Shown: one piece after another, positions 1-9,202 of the stretch
Layout of the letters: each line of letters opens with the position of its first letter
How positions within the stretch are numbered: the first letter of the stretch is position 1
Assembly (NCBI RefSeq): GCF_900129685.1
Contig: NZ_FQWM01000009.1
Location: 1 to 64,000 of the forward strand
DNA: 64,000 bases
DNA from: Cognatishimia maritima
Lineage (GTDB): Bacteria > Pseudomonadota > Alphaproteobacteria > Rhodobacterales > Rhodobacteraceae
Direction: 5' to 3'
The notes under the pieces: model-generated
The model's input: only the letters and a program-made list of their open reading frames with translations
Database searches by the model: none
Told to the model about the DNA's origin: nothing
Translations under genes and position numbers: made by a program

Positions 1-797
1 TGTTCACCCGGCTGAGTCTGCTGCGGCAAAGCGTTGATCAGACCCTGCGTATAGGGGTGCTGCGGGTCATTGATAATCGAACGGGTGCGCCCCGCTTCGA
101 TGATACGCCCCGCGTACATCACCAATGTGCGTTCTGTCATCTGGCTGACCACGCCAAGGTCATGGGTGATCAGGATCAGCCCCACTTGGTTGGACTGACA
201 CAGTTCCAGCATCAGTTCCATAATGTCGGCCTGAATGGTCACGTCGAGCGCCGTTGTGGGTTCATCCGCGATGATCAACTGCGGGTCCAACAGCAAAGCA
301 ATCGCAATGATGATCCGCTGCCGCATACCGCCGGACAGTTCGTGCGGGTATTGTTCCAGCCGCTCTTCTGGCGACGGAATGTAAACCTCGCGCAGTTTTA
401 CAATCGCGATTTGGCGCGCATCGTCATAGCTGACTTTGCGGTGCGCGCGGATGGTTTCCACCATCTGCTGGCCTATCGTCAGCACAGGGTTCAGCGTGAC
501 CATCGGGTCTTGGAAGATCATCGCCATACGATTGCCGCGCACCCGGCGCAGTTCCGCATCAGACATTTTGACAACGTCTTGGCCATCAAACAGGATTTCG
601 CCGCTGTCGATATAGCCGGGACGGCTCAGCAGGTTCATCAAAGAGAAGCCAGTGATCGACTTCCCCGCGCCGGATTCCCCAACGATGCCAAGCCGTTCGC
701 CTTTGGCCAGATCAAAGGAAATCCCGTTCAGCGCGGTCACGGTCTGATCCCGCATTGCAAATTTGACGGTCAGGTCCCGGACAGAAAGCAATGACAT
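1..797 (-). CDS. Peptide/opine-type ABC transporter ATP-binding protein (DppD/OppD family), partial
   Basis: Read on the minus strand from the ATG at 797; the 3' end runs off the window, leaving about 265 residues. It shows a Walker A (GESGAGKS, about residues 40-47), a Q-loop (IFQDPM), the signature LSGGMRQR, a Walker B with downstream D-loop (ADEPTTALD) and the switch histidine (ITHDLG). The start of the C-terminal HPYTQGL segment typical of oligopeptide transporter ATPases is also visible. It would power uptake through the two permeases just upstream; the gap to the DppC-like gene is only 4 bases. Substrate cannot be told from the ATPase: dipeptide, oligopeptide, nickel and opine systems all look alike here. 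Confidence 0.93.
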   Translation of the reverse strand, partial: MSLLSVRDLTVKFAMRDQTVTALNGISFDLAKGERLGIVGESGAGKSITGFSLMNLLSRPGYIDSGEILFDGQDVVKMSDAELRRVRGNRMAMIFQDPMVTLNPVLTIGQQMVETIRAHRKVSYDDARQIAIVKLREVYIPSPEERLEQYPHELSGGMRQRIIIAIALLLDPQLIIADEPTTALDVTIQADIMELMLELCQSNQVGLILITHDLGVVSQMTERTLVMYAGRIIEAGRTRSIINDPQHPYTQGLINALPQQTQPGE

Positions 798-801
798 CAG
801 A

Positions 802-1764
802 CTACCCCTTGTAAAGTTTGGGGTTGAGCACATCGCGCACCCAATCACCGAGAAGGTTGATGACCAGAACCAGGACCACCAGCACGATCCCGGGAATAAC
901 GGTGATCCACCAGCTGCCGGAATAGATATAGTCAAAGCCCGCCGAAATCAGCGAACCGAGAGACGGCTGGCTCGGTGGCATGCCAAGGCCAAGGAACGAG
1001 AGCGACGCCTCGGAAATGATCGCGTTGGCGACCTGCACGGTCGAGATCACAAAGATCGGCGACAGCGAGTTCGGCAGGATATGCCGCAGCATGATCCGCA
1101 TCGGTCCAAACCCAAGCACTCGCGCGCTGTCGATGTATTCTTTCTTTTTCTCCGCCAGCACCGTCGCCCGCACCGTCCGCGCATATTGCGGCCATTCGGC
1201 GACGCCAATCACGGCAATCAGGAAAAAGACAGCATAGCGGTTAAAGGTCTCTGACCCAAACAGCGCCTGGGTGACCGCAAGGAAGATGATCGCCACCATA
1301 AGGGTCGAGAACGACAATTGGATATCTGCCATCCGCATCAGCAAACTGTCGGTGCGCCCGCCGATATAGCCAGCGATCAGGCCGATCGAAATACCAAGGA
1401 AAGCCTGCAACGCGACGGCGCAGAGGCCAATGATGATCGACAACCGGGTGCCATAAAGGATCGTCGACAGCAAATCGCGCCCCTGATCATCGGTGCCCAA
1501 TGCAAACTCTGGCAAAGCACCCTCTACCCACGCTGGTGGGTATTCCGAGTTCATCAGGTCAATCGACGCCGGATCATAGGGATCATAGGGCGCAATAACC
1601 GGTGCCAGAAAAGACAGCAGCGCGATCAGCAGGAAGATCGCCATGCTGGCCATCGCAACCGGATTGCGCCGGAAGCTATAAGCCATGTTCGAATCCCAAA
1701 TCTTTTCCCACCGGGACGGGGTTGCCTGATGTGGCGCGTGGGTGTCGATGCTCTGCTCGCTCAT
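802..1764 (-). CDS. ABC transporter permease, DppC/OppC type
   Basis: A 320-residue inner-membrane permease. It has the short cytoplasmic N-terminus and first membrane segment (about residues 35-57) of the OppC_N domain, a large periplasmic loop, and about five further membrane helices. The EAA-like coupling loop (about DSARVLGFGPMR) contacts the ATPase. It overlaps the DppB-like gene by 4 bases and is followed at once by the ATPase gene, so the system is one operon read as binding protein, permease B, permease C, ATPase. Family assignment is firm, substrate unknown. Confidence 0.93.
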   Translation of the reverse strand: MSEQSIDTHAPHQATPSRWEKIWDSNMAYSFRRNPVAMASMAIFLLIALLSFLAPVIAPYDPYDPASIDLMNSEYPPAWVEGALPEFALGTDDQGRDLLSTILYGTRLSIIIGLCAVALQAFLGISIGLIAGYIGGRTDSLLMRMADIQLSFSTLMVAIIFLAVTQALFGSETFNRYAVFFLIAVIGVAEWPQYARTVRATVLAEKKKEYIDSARVLGFGPMRIMLRHILPNSLSPIFVISTVQVANAIISEASLSFLGLGMPPSQPSLGSLISAGFDYIYSGSWWITVIPGIVLVVLVLVINLLGDWVRDVLNPKLYKG

Positions 1765-2741
1765 GCGCCCATCCTCGCCAGATTCACGGTTGGATTCACG
1801 AGGCCATAGATCAGGTCAACGATGGTGTTGGTCACCACGAAGATAAAGCCAACGACAATCAGATAAGCCACGATGAGGGGCGTATCGACCCGGTTCACAG
1901 CTTCTAGGAACATGAATCCCATGCCCGGCCACTGGAACACGGTTTCAGTCAGGATCGTATAGGCCACCATGGTCCCGATCTGCACACCGCCCACGGTGAT
2001 CACCGGTAAAAGCGTGTTTTTCAACGCGTGTACGAAATAGATGCGCCATGGGTTGATGCCCTTTGCCTTGGCATACCGCACGTATTCACTTTCCAGAACT
2101 TCCATCATCTCTGCCCGGATCAGGCGCACGAAGAGCGGCAACATGATCGATGCCAAGGCAATGGACGGCAGAATAATATGCGCCCAGCCGTCGAATGTCA
2201 GGAAATTGGTCTCCCAATAGCCCCAGACATGCACCAGATCACCCCGTCCGAAACTTGGCAGCCAGCCGAGTTCAACCGAAAAGACAAAGATCATCATGAT
2301 CGCGGTCAGGAACACCGGGATTGAAATGCCGACAATCGACAGACCCATGATCAGGCGTGACAGAACGGCATTGGGTTTGATCGCCGTGTAAACACCTAAG
2401 GGCACCGAGAGGCCAATGATGATGATTGTTGCGCCAAACACCAGCTCTAGCGTGGCGGGCAACTTTTTCATGATCACGTCCAGCGCCGGCTCCTTAAAGA
2501 AATAGGACGTCCCAAGATCGCCTTGGATCGCATTGCCAACAAAGCGAATATATTGCTGCAGGAAGGGATCGTTCAGCCCAAGCTCCTCGCGCAGCTGCTG
2601 ACGCACCTCTTCAGAGACCGACTGCCCCACCAACTCACGGAGCGGATCACCCAGGTTGCCCTGAATGGCAAAGCCGATCAACGAGATGACAAACATCACC
2701 GCAATGGCCTGAAAAACTCGTTTTACGAGATAGGCAAACAT
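1761..2741 (-). CDS. ABC transporter permease, DppB/OppB type
   Basis: A 326-residue permease with an N-terminal membrane helix (MFAYLVKRVFQ...) and about six helices in total. The EAA loop (YAKAKGINPWR) lies near residue 230. The ATG at 2741 is preferred because GGTGGAG lies directly upstream; an in-frame GTG at 2750 would overlap that ribosome binding site. It pairs with the DppC-like permease to form the heterodimeric channel. The pair resembles dipeptide/oligopeptide permeases; no residue fixes the substrate. Confidence 0.92.
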   Translation of the reverse strand: MFAYLVKRVFQAIAVMFVISLIGFAIQGNLGDPLRELVGQSVSEEVRQQLREELGLNDPFLQQYIRFVGNAIQGDLGTSYFFKEPALDVIMKKLPATLELVFGATIIIIGLSVPLGVYTAIKPNAVLSRLIMGLSIVGISIPVFLTAIMMIFVFSVELGWLPSFGRGDLVHVWGYWETNFLTFDGWAHIILPSIALASIMLPLFVRLIRAEMMEVLESEYVRYAKAKGINPWRIYFVHALKNTLLPVITVGGVQIGTMVAYTILTETVFQWPGMGFMFLEAVNRVDTPLIVAYLIVVGFIFVVTNTIVDLIYGLVNPTVNLARMGA

Positions 2742-2830
2742 GATCTCCACCCAAATTAGATCGTTCCGGCCCCCGGTTCACGCAATCAGGGGCGGAGTAA
2801 GACACCGTTGATGTCTTATGACGGAATTGG

Positions 2831-2858
2831 CCGGGCCAGCCAAGCGTGGCCAGCCCGG
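2831..2858 (-). terminator. Stable intercistronic hairpin between the binding-protein gene and the permease genes
   Basis: On the minus strand CCGGGC...GCCCGG closes a long GC-rich stem with two central mismatches and a four-base CGCT loop. No T-run follows, so it is more likely a processing or partial-stop hairpin than a full terminator. Such hairpins after a solute-binding-protein gene often keep its mRNA more abundant than the permease part; that role is inferred here. Confidence 0.5.
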
Positions 2859-2869
2859 ACCCACAGGGA

Positions 2870-4426
2870 TTATTCAGAGACCACGAGGTCGCCGAAGTAC
2901 GGGAAGTTCAACGCGTTTACGATGTCTTCCGCGTTCATATTGTCCTTGGCACCCCAAGCGAGGTTCTGCCAATGCAGCGGGATAAAGGCCGCTTCGTCAT
3001 AAAGCATCGCCTCCAGCTTCTGCAGCGCCTCACCCCGTTTCGCGGGATCGGTTTCCGTGTTGGACATGTCCATCAGCTTGTCGGTTTCTGGGTTACAGAA
3101 GTTGCCAGAGTTGTACTGACCATTGCCGGTATCGGCATCTGGGCAGGCAGACAGGAACTGGTGGAAGTTTGCGGAGTCTTCGGTATCCGCGTGCCAGCCG
3201 ATCATCATCATATCCGCCGCGCGCTCGTCGAACTTGGGCCAGTATTGCGCTTTTGGCATGGTCTGCAAATCAACGGTGATGTTGATCTGAGACAGCATAG
3301 ACGCCACTGCCTGCGCGATCCGGTCGTCATTCACATAGCGGTTGTTGGGCGCCATCATGGTGATCGAGAACCCATCGGCATACCCCGCCTCGGCCATCAG
3401 CGCCTTGGCTTTGTCCAGATCAAACCGCGGGGTCAGATCAGGGTTGTAGCCCAGATACCCTTCGGGGGAGGCTTGCGCCGCCACGGTGCCAAAGCCGCGC
3501 ATGATGCGGTCGACGATCCCGGCGTTGTTCACGGCATAGTCAATCGCCTGACGCACGCGTTTGTCCTTAAAGGCTTCAACACGTTCTTGGTTCATTTGGA
3601 ATGTGATGATCCGTGTACCCGGCATGGTGATCAGGTTCACGCCCTCAGCCTTATCCACGCGATCAAGATCGGTCGGTGGCACAGGCGCGATAAAGTCAAC
3701 GTCGCCTGACAGCAGGGCTGCAACGCGGGTTGGGTCTTCTTTGATTGGGGTCAGGATGATTTCATCAACGTTGCCCGGAGACGCGGTGTCCCAATAGCCG
3801 TCAAAGCGATCAAACGTGACTTTCACGCCCTGTTCACGGTCGGTGACGATATACGGACCCGTGCCTGACATATTGCGAGACGCAAAGCTGTCACCGTGTT
3901 TGACGATTTCCGCTTTGTCTTTGCCGTCGTCGGTCGTGCCGGAATAATAGGCGCTGTCCATCGCAAAGATGTAAGTCGCCGTGTGCAGGATCAGCGGATA
4001 AGGCGCGGCGGTTTTCAGATCGACAGTGTAGTCGTCGACAACTTCAACATCGGTGAAAGGTGTGAAAATACCTTTGAAGTCCGCGCTTTCCTTGATGCGG
4101 TCAAAGGTCCAGTCGATGTCTTTCGCGGTGAAATCATTGCCGCTGTGGAACTTGACACCTTCACGCAGCTTGAACCGCATGGTGTTTTCGTCAATCTGCT
4201 CCCAGCTTTCCGCCAGACGCGCTTCGAACTGCAGATCTTTGGTCCAACGGACCAGCGGGTCAAATACCATATGCGACAGTTGCAGGGTGCCGCCAGACAG
4301 CTGCTCATAGGGATCAAGCGAAACCGGATCAGCGTCATAAGCAACGCGCACAGTTTCAGCAAAAGCCCCGCCAGACAGCACGGCGAGAAGCGCAGCAGTT
4401 GCTACGCCAGTGGTAAATTTTTTCAT
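2870..4426 (-). CDS. ABC transporter periplasmic solute-binding protein, family 5 (peptide/opine type)
   Basis: A 518-residue SBP_bac_5 protein. The ATG at 4426 begins MKKFTTGV, follows a GGGAG ribosome binding site, and starts a clear signal peptide with cleavage expected after GGAFA (about residue 23). An upstream in-frame extension of 24 codons lacks signal-peptide character and was rejected. The mature protein begins ETVRVAYDADPVSLDPYEQ, the usual opening of this family, and runs through the typical LAESWEQ and FHSGNDFTAKD segments. It delivers substrate to the permeases encoded downstream. Peptides, glutathione, opines or similar compounds are possible. Confidence 0.93.
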   Translation of the reverse strand: MKKFTTGVATAALLAVLSGGAFAETVRVAYDADPVSLDPYEQLSGGTLQLSHMVFDPLVRWTKDLQFEARLAESWEQIDENTMRFKLREGVKFHSGNDFTAKDIDWTFDRIKESADFKGIFTPFTDVEVVDDYTVDLKTAAPYPLILHTATYIFAMDSAYYSGTTDDGKDKAEIVKHGDSFASRNMSGTGPYIVTDREQGVKVTFDRFDGYWDTASPGNVDEIILTPIKEDPTRVAALLSGDVDFIAPVPPTDLDRVDKAEGVNLITMPGTRIITFQMNQERVEAFKDKRVRQAIDYAVNNAGIVDRIMRGFGTVAAQASPEGYLGYNPDLTPRFDLDKAKALMAEAGYADGFSITMMAPNNRYVNDDRIAQAVASMLSQINITVDLQTMPKAQYWPKFDERAADMMMIGWHADTEDSANFHQFLSACPDADTGNGQYNSGNFCNPETDKLMDMSNTETDPAKRGEALQKLEAMLYDEAAFIPLHWQNLAWGAKDNMNAEDIVNALNFPYFGDLVVSE

Positions 4427-4666
4427 AATAGACGCTCCCAGTTTATTATGGTCCCAGTATTGGCGCGGCTTGGAAATGTGCAAATGCCAGTTTTGCATGG
4501 GGCCATGCGCATGACGAATACAGCGTCATATGTCGATTAACCAATTGAAATACATCATTGATTTTCCTTGCGCTTTGCACGGCCCGACGATTAGCATGGA
4601 CCTTGACGCTAGGTCGTGCGCCTGAAAGGCGTCATTCTTCTCGTCCACCAGACAGGCCGAAAACAC

Positions 4667-5098
4667 GTGAAAGACACGCTTGATACCAAGATCATTGCCG
4701 CCCTGCAGGCCAACGCGCGGCAGTCCACCGCCAGCATTGCAAAGGCGCTTGGCGTGGCACGCACCACTGTGCATGAACGTATCGCACGGATGGAGGAACG
4801 TGGGCAGATCAAGGGCTATACGGTGGTGCTTGGGCAGCCTGATGAAACGCCGATGGTGCAGGTGATTGTGCAACTCGCCGTGCACCAGCCAGAGACCGCG
4901 CAGATCATCCGCAGGATCGCGGCCTATCCTGAGGTGAAGCAATGCCTGTCGGTGAATGGAGAATTCGACCTGATCATTGTGGCCGAAGCACCGCGCATCG
5001 AAGATCTTGATATTCTCACCGATGAATTCGGCGCGATCCCCGGCGTCAATCGCACCAAAACCCATGTGGTCTTTGGGCGTCGGATCGACCGCCGCTGA
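4667..5098 (+). CDS. Lrp/AsnC-family transcriptional regulator
   Basis: About 143 residues from a GTG at 4667, giving the usual N-terminus (V/M)KDTLDTKIIAALQANARQS of Lrp proteins. A longer in-frame start exists at 4616 (GTG) but adds residues unlike the family. The winged helix-turn-helix is at about residues 4-60 (STASIAKALGVARTTVHERIARMEERG), followed by the RAM ligand-binding domain (about 65-140). It lies divergent from the transporter and directly upstream of a saccharopine-dehydrogenase-family gene. It therefore probably senses an amino acid, with lysine a candidate, and controls that gene. The ligand is inferred from context only. Confidence 0.88.
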   Translation: MKDTLDTKIIAALQANARQSTASIAKALGVARTTVHERIARMEERGQIKGYTVVLGQPDETPMVQVIVQLAVHQPETAQIIRRIAAYPEVKQCLSVNGEFDLIIVAEAPRIEDLDILTDEFGAIPGVNRTKTHVVFGRRIDRR

Positions 5099-5111
5099 CA
5101 TATCGTCAGAT

Positions 5112-5129
5112 TTGTCGTCATATTGACAA
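5112..5129. promoter_or_regulatory. Inverted repeat in front of the dehydrogenase gene, candidate Lrp operator
   Basis: TTGTC and GACAA form perfect 5-base arms around an 8-base AT-rich centre (GTCATATT), about 85 bases upstream of the dehydrogenase start and just after the Lrp-type gene. Position and dyad symmetry fit an Lrp-family site; no consensus is available to prove it. Confidence 0.35.
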
Positions 5130-5212
5130 TCCCAACCAACATTTCGTCGCCTTGCTGGCTGGCTTTTGAACAGCCTGCTCCGCATCCTGAGATTAGGAGA
5201 AGGAGGCCAAAA

Positions 5213-6319
5213 ATGCGTTGGAACATTTGTGTGGTCGGAGCAGGCAACATCGGGCAGATGATCGCGACGCTCCTGAAACAGTCACCAAACTATCGCGTCA
5301 GCGTCGCGGATTGCGATCTGGCGGCCCTGTCATCGATCAGAGACCTTGATATCGCAACCAAACAGATCGACGCCAATGATCCAGACGGGTTGGCAGCGGC
5401 CCTGTCAGATTTTGATGCTGTGATTTCCGCAGCGCCCTTTTATCTGACTCCACAAATCGCCACCGCCGCCAAAGCGGCTGGGGCGCATTATTTTGACCTG
5501 ACCGAAGATGTCGCCGCCACACAAGCCGTGCGCGATCTTGCACAAGACGCCAAGACAGCCTTTATGCCGCAATGTGGCCTTGCGCCGGGGTTTGTCGGCA
5601 TTGCCGGCGCGGCCTTGGCTGAAGAGTTCGACACGCTCGACAGCCTGCACATGCGGGTCGGGGCGTTGCCGCTCTATCCGACCAATGCGCTAAAATACAA
5701 TCTTACCTGGTCAACCGAGGGGCTGATCAACGAATACTGCAACCCCTGCGATGCCATCGTGAACGGTGAACGCACCAAAACCCAGCCCCTGGAAGATTAC
5801 GAAATCCTTGGACATGACGGCGTTGAATATGAATGCTTCAACACCTCCGGCGGTCTTGGCACATTGCCGGAAACGCTCGACGGAAAGGCCCGCGCGGTGT
5901 CGTATCGATCGATCCGCTATCCCGGTCATTGTGAGATCTTGAAGCTCTTGCTGCATGACCTTGGGTTGGATCGGCGTCGCGATTTATTGAAAGAAATATT
6001 TGAGGCCGCCCTGCCCCGTACGGATCAGGATGTGGTCTTGGTGTTCTGCACTGCGAAAGGCCACAAGGACGGCAGCCTGCGCGAGAAAAGCTATATCAAC
6101 AAATCCTTCGCCCGAGAGATCGATGGCCGCATCTGGAGTGCGATCCAAGTCACCACAGCCGCTGGCGTATTGGGCGCGGTGGATTTGATGCGCCAAGGAA
6201 AGCTGCCAACGGTCGGTTTTGTACGACAAGAACAGGTGCGCCTGCAGGATTTCCTCTTAACAGAATTCGGCGCGCTTTATCAGAAAGGTGATGTCAGCAC
6301 CCTGCATCACGCCGCCTAG
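5213..6319 (+). CDS. Saccharopine dehydrogenase-family oxidoreductase, possible lysine 6-dehydrogenase
   Basis: A 368-residue protein starting at the ATG at 5213, 8 bases after a strong GGAGAAGGAGG ribosome binding site; the longer in-frame start at 5123 has no such site. The N-terminus is a Rossmann fold ([12 protein letters not shown], about residues 4-15), followed by the acidic end of the second strand and [12 protein letters not shown], as in saccharopine dehydrogenases. The length is close to single-domain lysine 6-dehydrogenases (about 370 residues) rather than bifunctional LKR/SDH proteins. It probably oxidises lysine or a related diamino acid with NAD(P). The adjacent Lrp-type regulator supports amino acid catabolism; exact substrate is inference. 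Confidence 0.8.
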   Translation: MRWNICVVGAGNIGQMIATLLKQSPNYRVSVADCDLAALSSIRDLDIATKQIDANDPDGLAAALSDFDAVISAAPFYLTPQIATAAKAAGAHYFDLTEDVAATQAVRDLAQDAKTAFMPQCGLAPGFVGIAGAALAEEFDTLDSLHMRVGALPLYPTNALKYNLTWSTEGLINEYCNPCDAIVNGERTKTQPLEDYEILGHDGVEYECFNTSGGLGTLPETLDGKARAVSYRSIRYPGHCEILKLLLHDLGLDRRRDLLKEIFEAALPRTDQDVVLVFCTAKGHKDGSLREKSYINKSFAREIDGRIWSAIQVTTAAGVLGAVDLMRQGKLPTVGFVRQEQVRLQDFLLTEFGALYQKGDVSTLHHAA

Positions 6320-6655
6320 ACACGCCCTATACGGGAGAATGAAAATTTTTCACAACCCAAAGCAAATGCAGATTTGACAAGACGCAATTGTCACGCAAGT
6401 CTAGTCTCACGATGATTTTATTTGAATATCCGGCGCATCAGGGTTTTGGAGGATGACGCTGGATAAGGCGGGCCGCGCAGCAATGCGCGGCCTTCTCTGT
6501 TTGTAAAACGCGTTATTTTTCAGCGGCTTATTATTACGCAGTCGTCTTTCTTTGAACGCATCCAAAAAACACTCTGTCGCTTTCGCGCCCTGAAATGGCG
6601 AATCTCATCTCAAATCGACAAGATTCGATTCGCGAACGTTACGTCTGATTATGGT
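6320..6655. other. Intergenic region between the dehydrogenase and glpD
   Basis: About 336 bases without a convincing gene. It holds a TTGACA hexamer near 6375, a 17-codon ORF (6453-6506) behind TGGAGG, and a strong hairpin (6471-6492) inside that ORF. Nothing further was recognised in 6510-6655. Confidence 0.6.
6471..6503 (+). terminator. Perfect 9-bp hairpin followed by a T-rich tract
   Basis: GGCCGCGCA and TGCGCGGCC form a perfect 9-bp stem with loop GCAA at 6471-6492, followed by TTCTCTGTTTG. It could end the upstream dehydrogenase transcript, or be the 3' end of a short RNA started from the TTGACA region near 6375. Confidence 0.6.
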
Positions 6656-8230
6656 CTATCCGTTGCCATTGCCTAAAATATAAGCATCCACCTTGGCGCG
6701 TTCGTCATCTGTCAAACGCAGACCCAATTTGGTACGACGCCAAAGGAAATCGTCACCGGATTGCACCCATTCAACACGCTTGGCCCAATCCAGTTCAGCC
6801 GCCGTAATTCCGGCCCCAAAACCTTCGCCCAGTGCCTCGGCAGACTTGGCCTCACCATAGATGTCAAAGACCTCGGTCCCGTAGGTGCGCAGCAAACGCA
6901 ACGCGTCTTTGTCGCTGAGGAACGGGTAGCGGGCTTTGATTTGGTCCAACAAAGCCGGACCGCCATCAACCGCGAAATTGCCGCCCGGCAATGTCTGCCC
7001 AGCGGTCCATTTCCCCGGCAGATGGGGAAAGAACCCGGCGATTTTCTCGAGCGCACTTTCCGCCAAACGCCGATAGGTTGTGATCTTGCCGCCAAACACG
7101 TTCAGGATCGGCGCACCGCCGTCCTCATTCACGCGCAGCACATAATCCCGCGTCGCGGCCGTCGCGCTGGTTGCCCCGTCGTTATACAGCGGACGTACGC
7201 CAGAGTAGGTCCAAACAACATCATCTGACGTCAGCGTCTGTTTGAAATAGTTGTTGGCAAAGGCCAGCAGGTAATCCCGTTCTTCATCCGTACAGACCGG
7301 GCGCTCATCAAAGCTCGCGTGATCAGCATCGGTTGTTCCGATCAATGTAAAGTCCTGCTCATACGGGATCGAAAAGATGATCCGCCCGTCCTCGCCCTGG
7401 AAGAAGTAGCATTTGTCGTGATCGTAAAGCCGCTTGGTGACAATATGACTGCCCCGAACAAGCCGCACGTTTTCAGAGCTGTTGATCCCAGCCACACCTT
7501 GGATCACATCCATCACCCAAGGACCCCCGGCATTCACCAGCATCTTTGCGCGGAATTCCTGCGTGGCCCCGGTATGACGATCTTCTGTTGAAACCACCCA
7601 CAGGTCGCCCTCGCGCCGGGCCGATGTCACCTTGGTGCGAGTCATAATTTTGGCCCCGCGCGCCTCCGCATCGCGCGCGTTCAAAACCACCAAGCGGCTG
7701 TCCTGCACCCAGCAGTCGGAATATTCATAAGCCTTGGCAAAGCGATCCTCCAGCGGTGCGCCCTCTGGCCCCGATGTCAGATCAACCGTCTTGGTGCCCG
7801 GCAAAATTTTCCGCCCGCCAAGGTGGTCATACATAAACAGACCCAAACGGATCAGCCACGCGGGGCGGCGGCCCTTCATCCATGGCATAAAGGTGGTCAG
7901 CAGCTTGGATGTTGGCGTTTCAGAATCAAACCGCATGTCTTTGTGATAGGGCAGTACAAAGCGCTTCGGCCAGCTGATGTGGGGCATCGCCGTCAGCAGG
8001 GTTTCGCGCTCTTTCAAAGCTTCTCGAACGAGGCGGAATTCGAAGAACTCCAGATAGCGCAAACCGCCGTGGAATAGTTTGGTCGAGGATGACGAAGTGG
8101 CCGAAGCGAGGTCATTCATCTCTGCCAAAGCAACGGTCAGACCTCGGCCTGCCGCGTCACGTGCGATGCCGCAGCCATTGATGCCGCCGCCAATAACGAA
8201 AAGATCATAGGTTTTTTGAGTGTCAGACAT
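6656..8230 (-). CDS. glpD: Aerobic glycerol-3-phosphate dehydrogenase
   Basis: A 524-residue FAD enzyme that oxidises sn-glycerol 3-phosphate to dihydroxyacetone phosphate at the inner membrane and passes electrons to quinone. The ATG at 8230 starts MSDTQKTYDLFVIGGGINGCG, placing the dinucleotide-binding motif at about residues 13-20. A long upstream in-frame extension is a shadow of the regulator gene in another frame. The DAO-type core, the SSSTKLFHGGLRYLE segment and a C-terminal GlpD domain ending RTKLGLRLTDDER are present, and length is normal. It overlaps the end of the DeoR-family regulator by 8 bases, so the two are co-transcribed. Confidence 0.95.
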   Translation of the reverse strand: MSDTQKTYDLFVIGGGINGCGIARDAAGRGLTVALAEMNDLASATSSSSTKLFHGGLRYLEFFEFRLVREALKERETLLTAMPHISWPKRFVLPYHKDMRFDSETPTSKLLTTFMPWMKGRRPAWLIRLGLFMYDHLGGRKILPGTKTVDLTSGPEGAPLEDRFAKAYEYSDCWVQDSRLVVLNARDAEARGAKIMTRTKVTSARREGDLWVVSTEDRHTGATQEFRAKMLVNAGGPWVMDVIQGVAGINSSENVRLVRGSHIVTKRLYDHDKCYFFQGEDGRIIFSIPYEQDFTLIGTTDADHASFDERPVCTDEERDYLLAFANNYFKQTLTSDDVVWTYSGVRPLYNDGATSATAATRDYVLRVNEDGGAPILNVFGGKITTYRRLAESALEKIAGFFPHLPGKWTAGQTLPGGNFAVDGGPALLDQIKARYPFLSDKDALRLLRTYGTEVFDIYGEAKSAEALGEGFGAGITAAELDWAKRVEWVQSGDDFLWRRTKLGLRLTDDERAKVDAYILGNGNG

Positions 8231-8996
8231 ATCCGTCTTCCAATGTGATAAGTTTCGTACCGCCCGCCTCTGCCGCGTCGACAAAGGATTGGGGCAGGCG
8301 TTTGTCAGTGATGACGTAATCCAGATCAGCGACACCGCAGATCCGAACCGGGGCGTTGCGTTCAAACTTGGACGCATCCGCCACCAGAATTTTCGTGCGC
8401 GCGTTTTCCAGAATGGCGCGGGCAACAGCGACTTCGCGCTCGTCAAAATCCAAAACTGCGCCGTCTTCGTCCAAAGACGAAGTGCCGATGATCGCGAAAT
8501 CTGCCTTGTAGCGCCGCATGAATTCCACTGCTTCGGCCCCGACAACCGCCCCGTCAGATTGGCGCACGGACCCGCCAGCGATCACCAATGAATTCAACCG
8601 CGCCCCGCGCAGGATGTGGATGACGTTGATATTGTTGGTGATGACGGTCAGGTCCTCGTGCATGGCCAACGCGGCGGCAACCTGTTCTGTTGTGGTGCCA
8701 ATGTTCAGAATGATCGACGCCCCGTTCGGGATCAGGTCCGCGGCGCGGCGCGCAATCGCCTCTTTGATCTGTGCATTGCGCAGGCGCCGCTCTTCGTAGC
8801 CAAAGGACGCACTAGAGACGAGTTTCCGCGCCCCGCCATGGGTCCGTGTGGCCAATCCCCGGTCACAGAGTTCTGTCAGATCGCGCCGGATGGTCTGCGT
8901 GGTCACGGCAAAACGGCTCGCCAAATCGTCAACTTCAACCCGATCTTCGGATTTCAGCAGGCTTAGTATCTGTTCTTGGCGGTCATTTAGGGCCAT
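8223..8996 (-). CDS. glpR: DeoR-family regulator of glycerol-3-phosphate use
   Basis: 257 residues from the ATG at 8996, which follows GAGGT at six bases; an alternative ATG at 9017 adds only MKISRSQ. The N-terminal winged helix (RQEQILSLLKSEDRVEVDDLASRF then TTQTIRRDL, about residues 5-45) and the TRTHGGA linker are classic DeoR features. The C-terminal DeoRC sensor (about 75-235) contains the INIGTTTE sugar-phosphate loop. It is translationally coupled to glpD, so it very likely represses the glycerol-3-phosphate operon and responds to glycerol 3-phosphate. Name given from context and family. Confidence 0.88.
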   Translation of the reverse strand: MALNDRQEQILSLLKSEDRVEVDDLASRFAVTTQTIRRDLTELCDRGLATRTHGGARKLVSSASFGYEERRLRNAQIKEAIARRAADLIPNGASIILNIGTTTEQVAAALAMHEDLTVITNNINVIHILRGARLNSLVIAGGSVRQSDGAVVGAEAVEFMRRYKADFAIIGTSSLDEDGAVLDFDEREVAVARAILENARTKILVADASKFERNAPVRICGVADLDYVITDKRLPQSFVDAAEAGGTKLITLEDGYV

Positions 8997-9010
8997 CTGG
9001 GACCTCGATA

Positions 9011-9051
9011 TTTTCATTTCACACTCGAAATAGCGCGAATGAACATGAAAG
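9011..9051. promoter_or_regulatory. Imperfect inverted repeat upstream of glpR, candidate operator
   Basis: TTTCATTTCA and TGAACATGAAA are imperfect inverted arms about 15-40 bases upstream of glpR, around CTCGAAATAGCGCGAA. GlpR operators of other bacteria contain TTCG/CGAA half-sites. The match is loose. Confidence 0.3.
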
Positions 9052-9202
9052 GCCAGAAATTTTGGGAATTTTGTGTTCACTTGGGTGCGACGCAGCGCCC
9101 CACAGCAAGAATACACAAAAAGCGACGCAGAATGCCGTTTTCCGTTCGCCTCACTGCGATCTTGGGCGTTAGATTGCAAGGCGGACACACGGACGGAAAC
9201 GC

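Noticed and set aside
57-1254. Long plus-strand open frames across the peptide transporter
   Set aside because: They are antisense shadows: histidine- and arginine-rich translations opposite well-recognised minus-strand ABC transporter genes.
6453-6506. 17-codon ORF as a confirmed leader peptide gene
   Set aside because: It has a good ribosome site but no amino-acid bias typical of attenuators and no downstream biosynthetic gene on the same strand; kept only as a hypothesis.
6656-8545. glpD start far upstream giving 629 residues
   Set aside because: The extra ~105 residues lie within glpR in another frame and have no family match; the ATG at 8230 gives a proper FAD-binding N-terminus.
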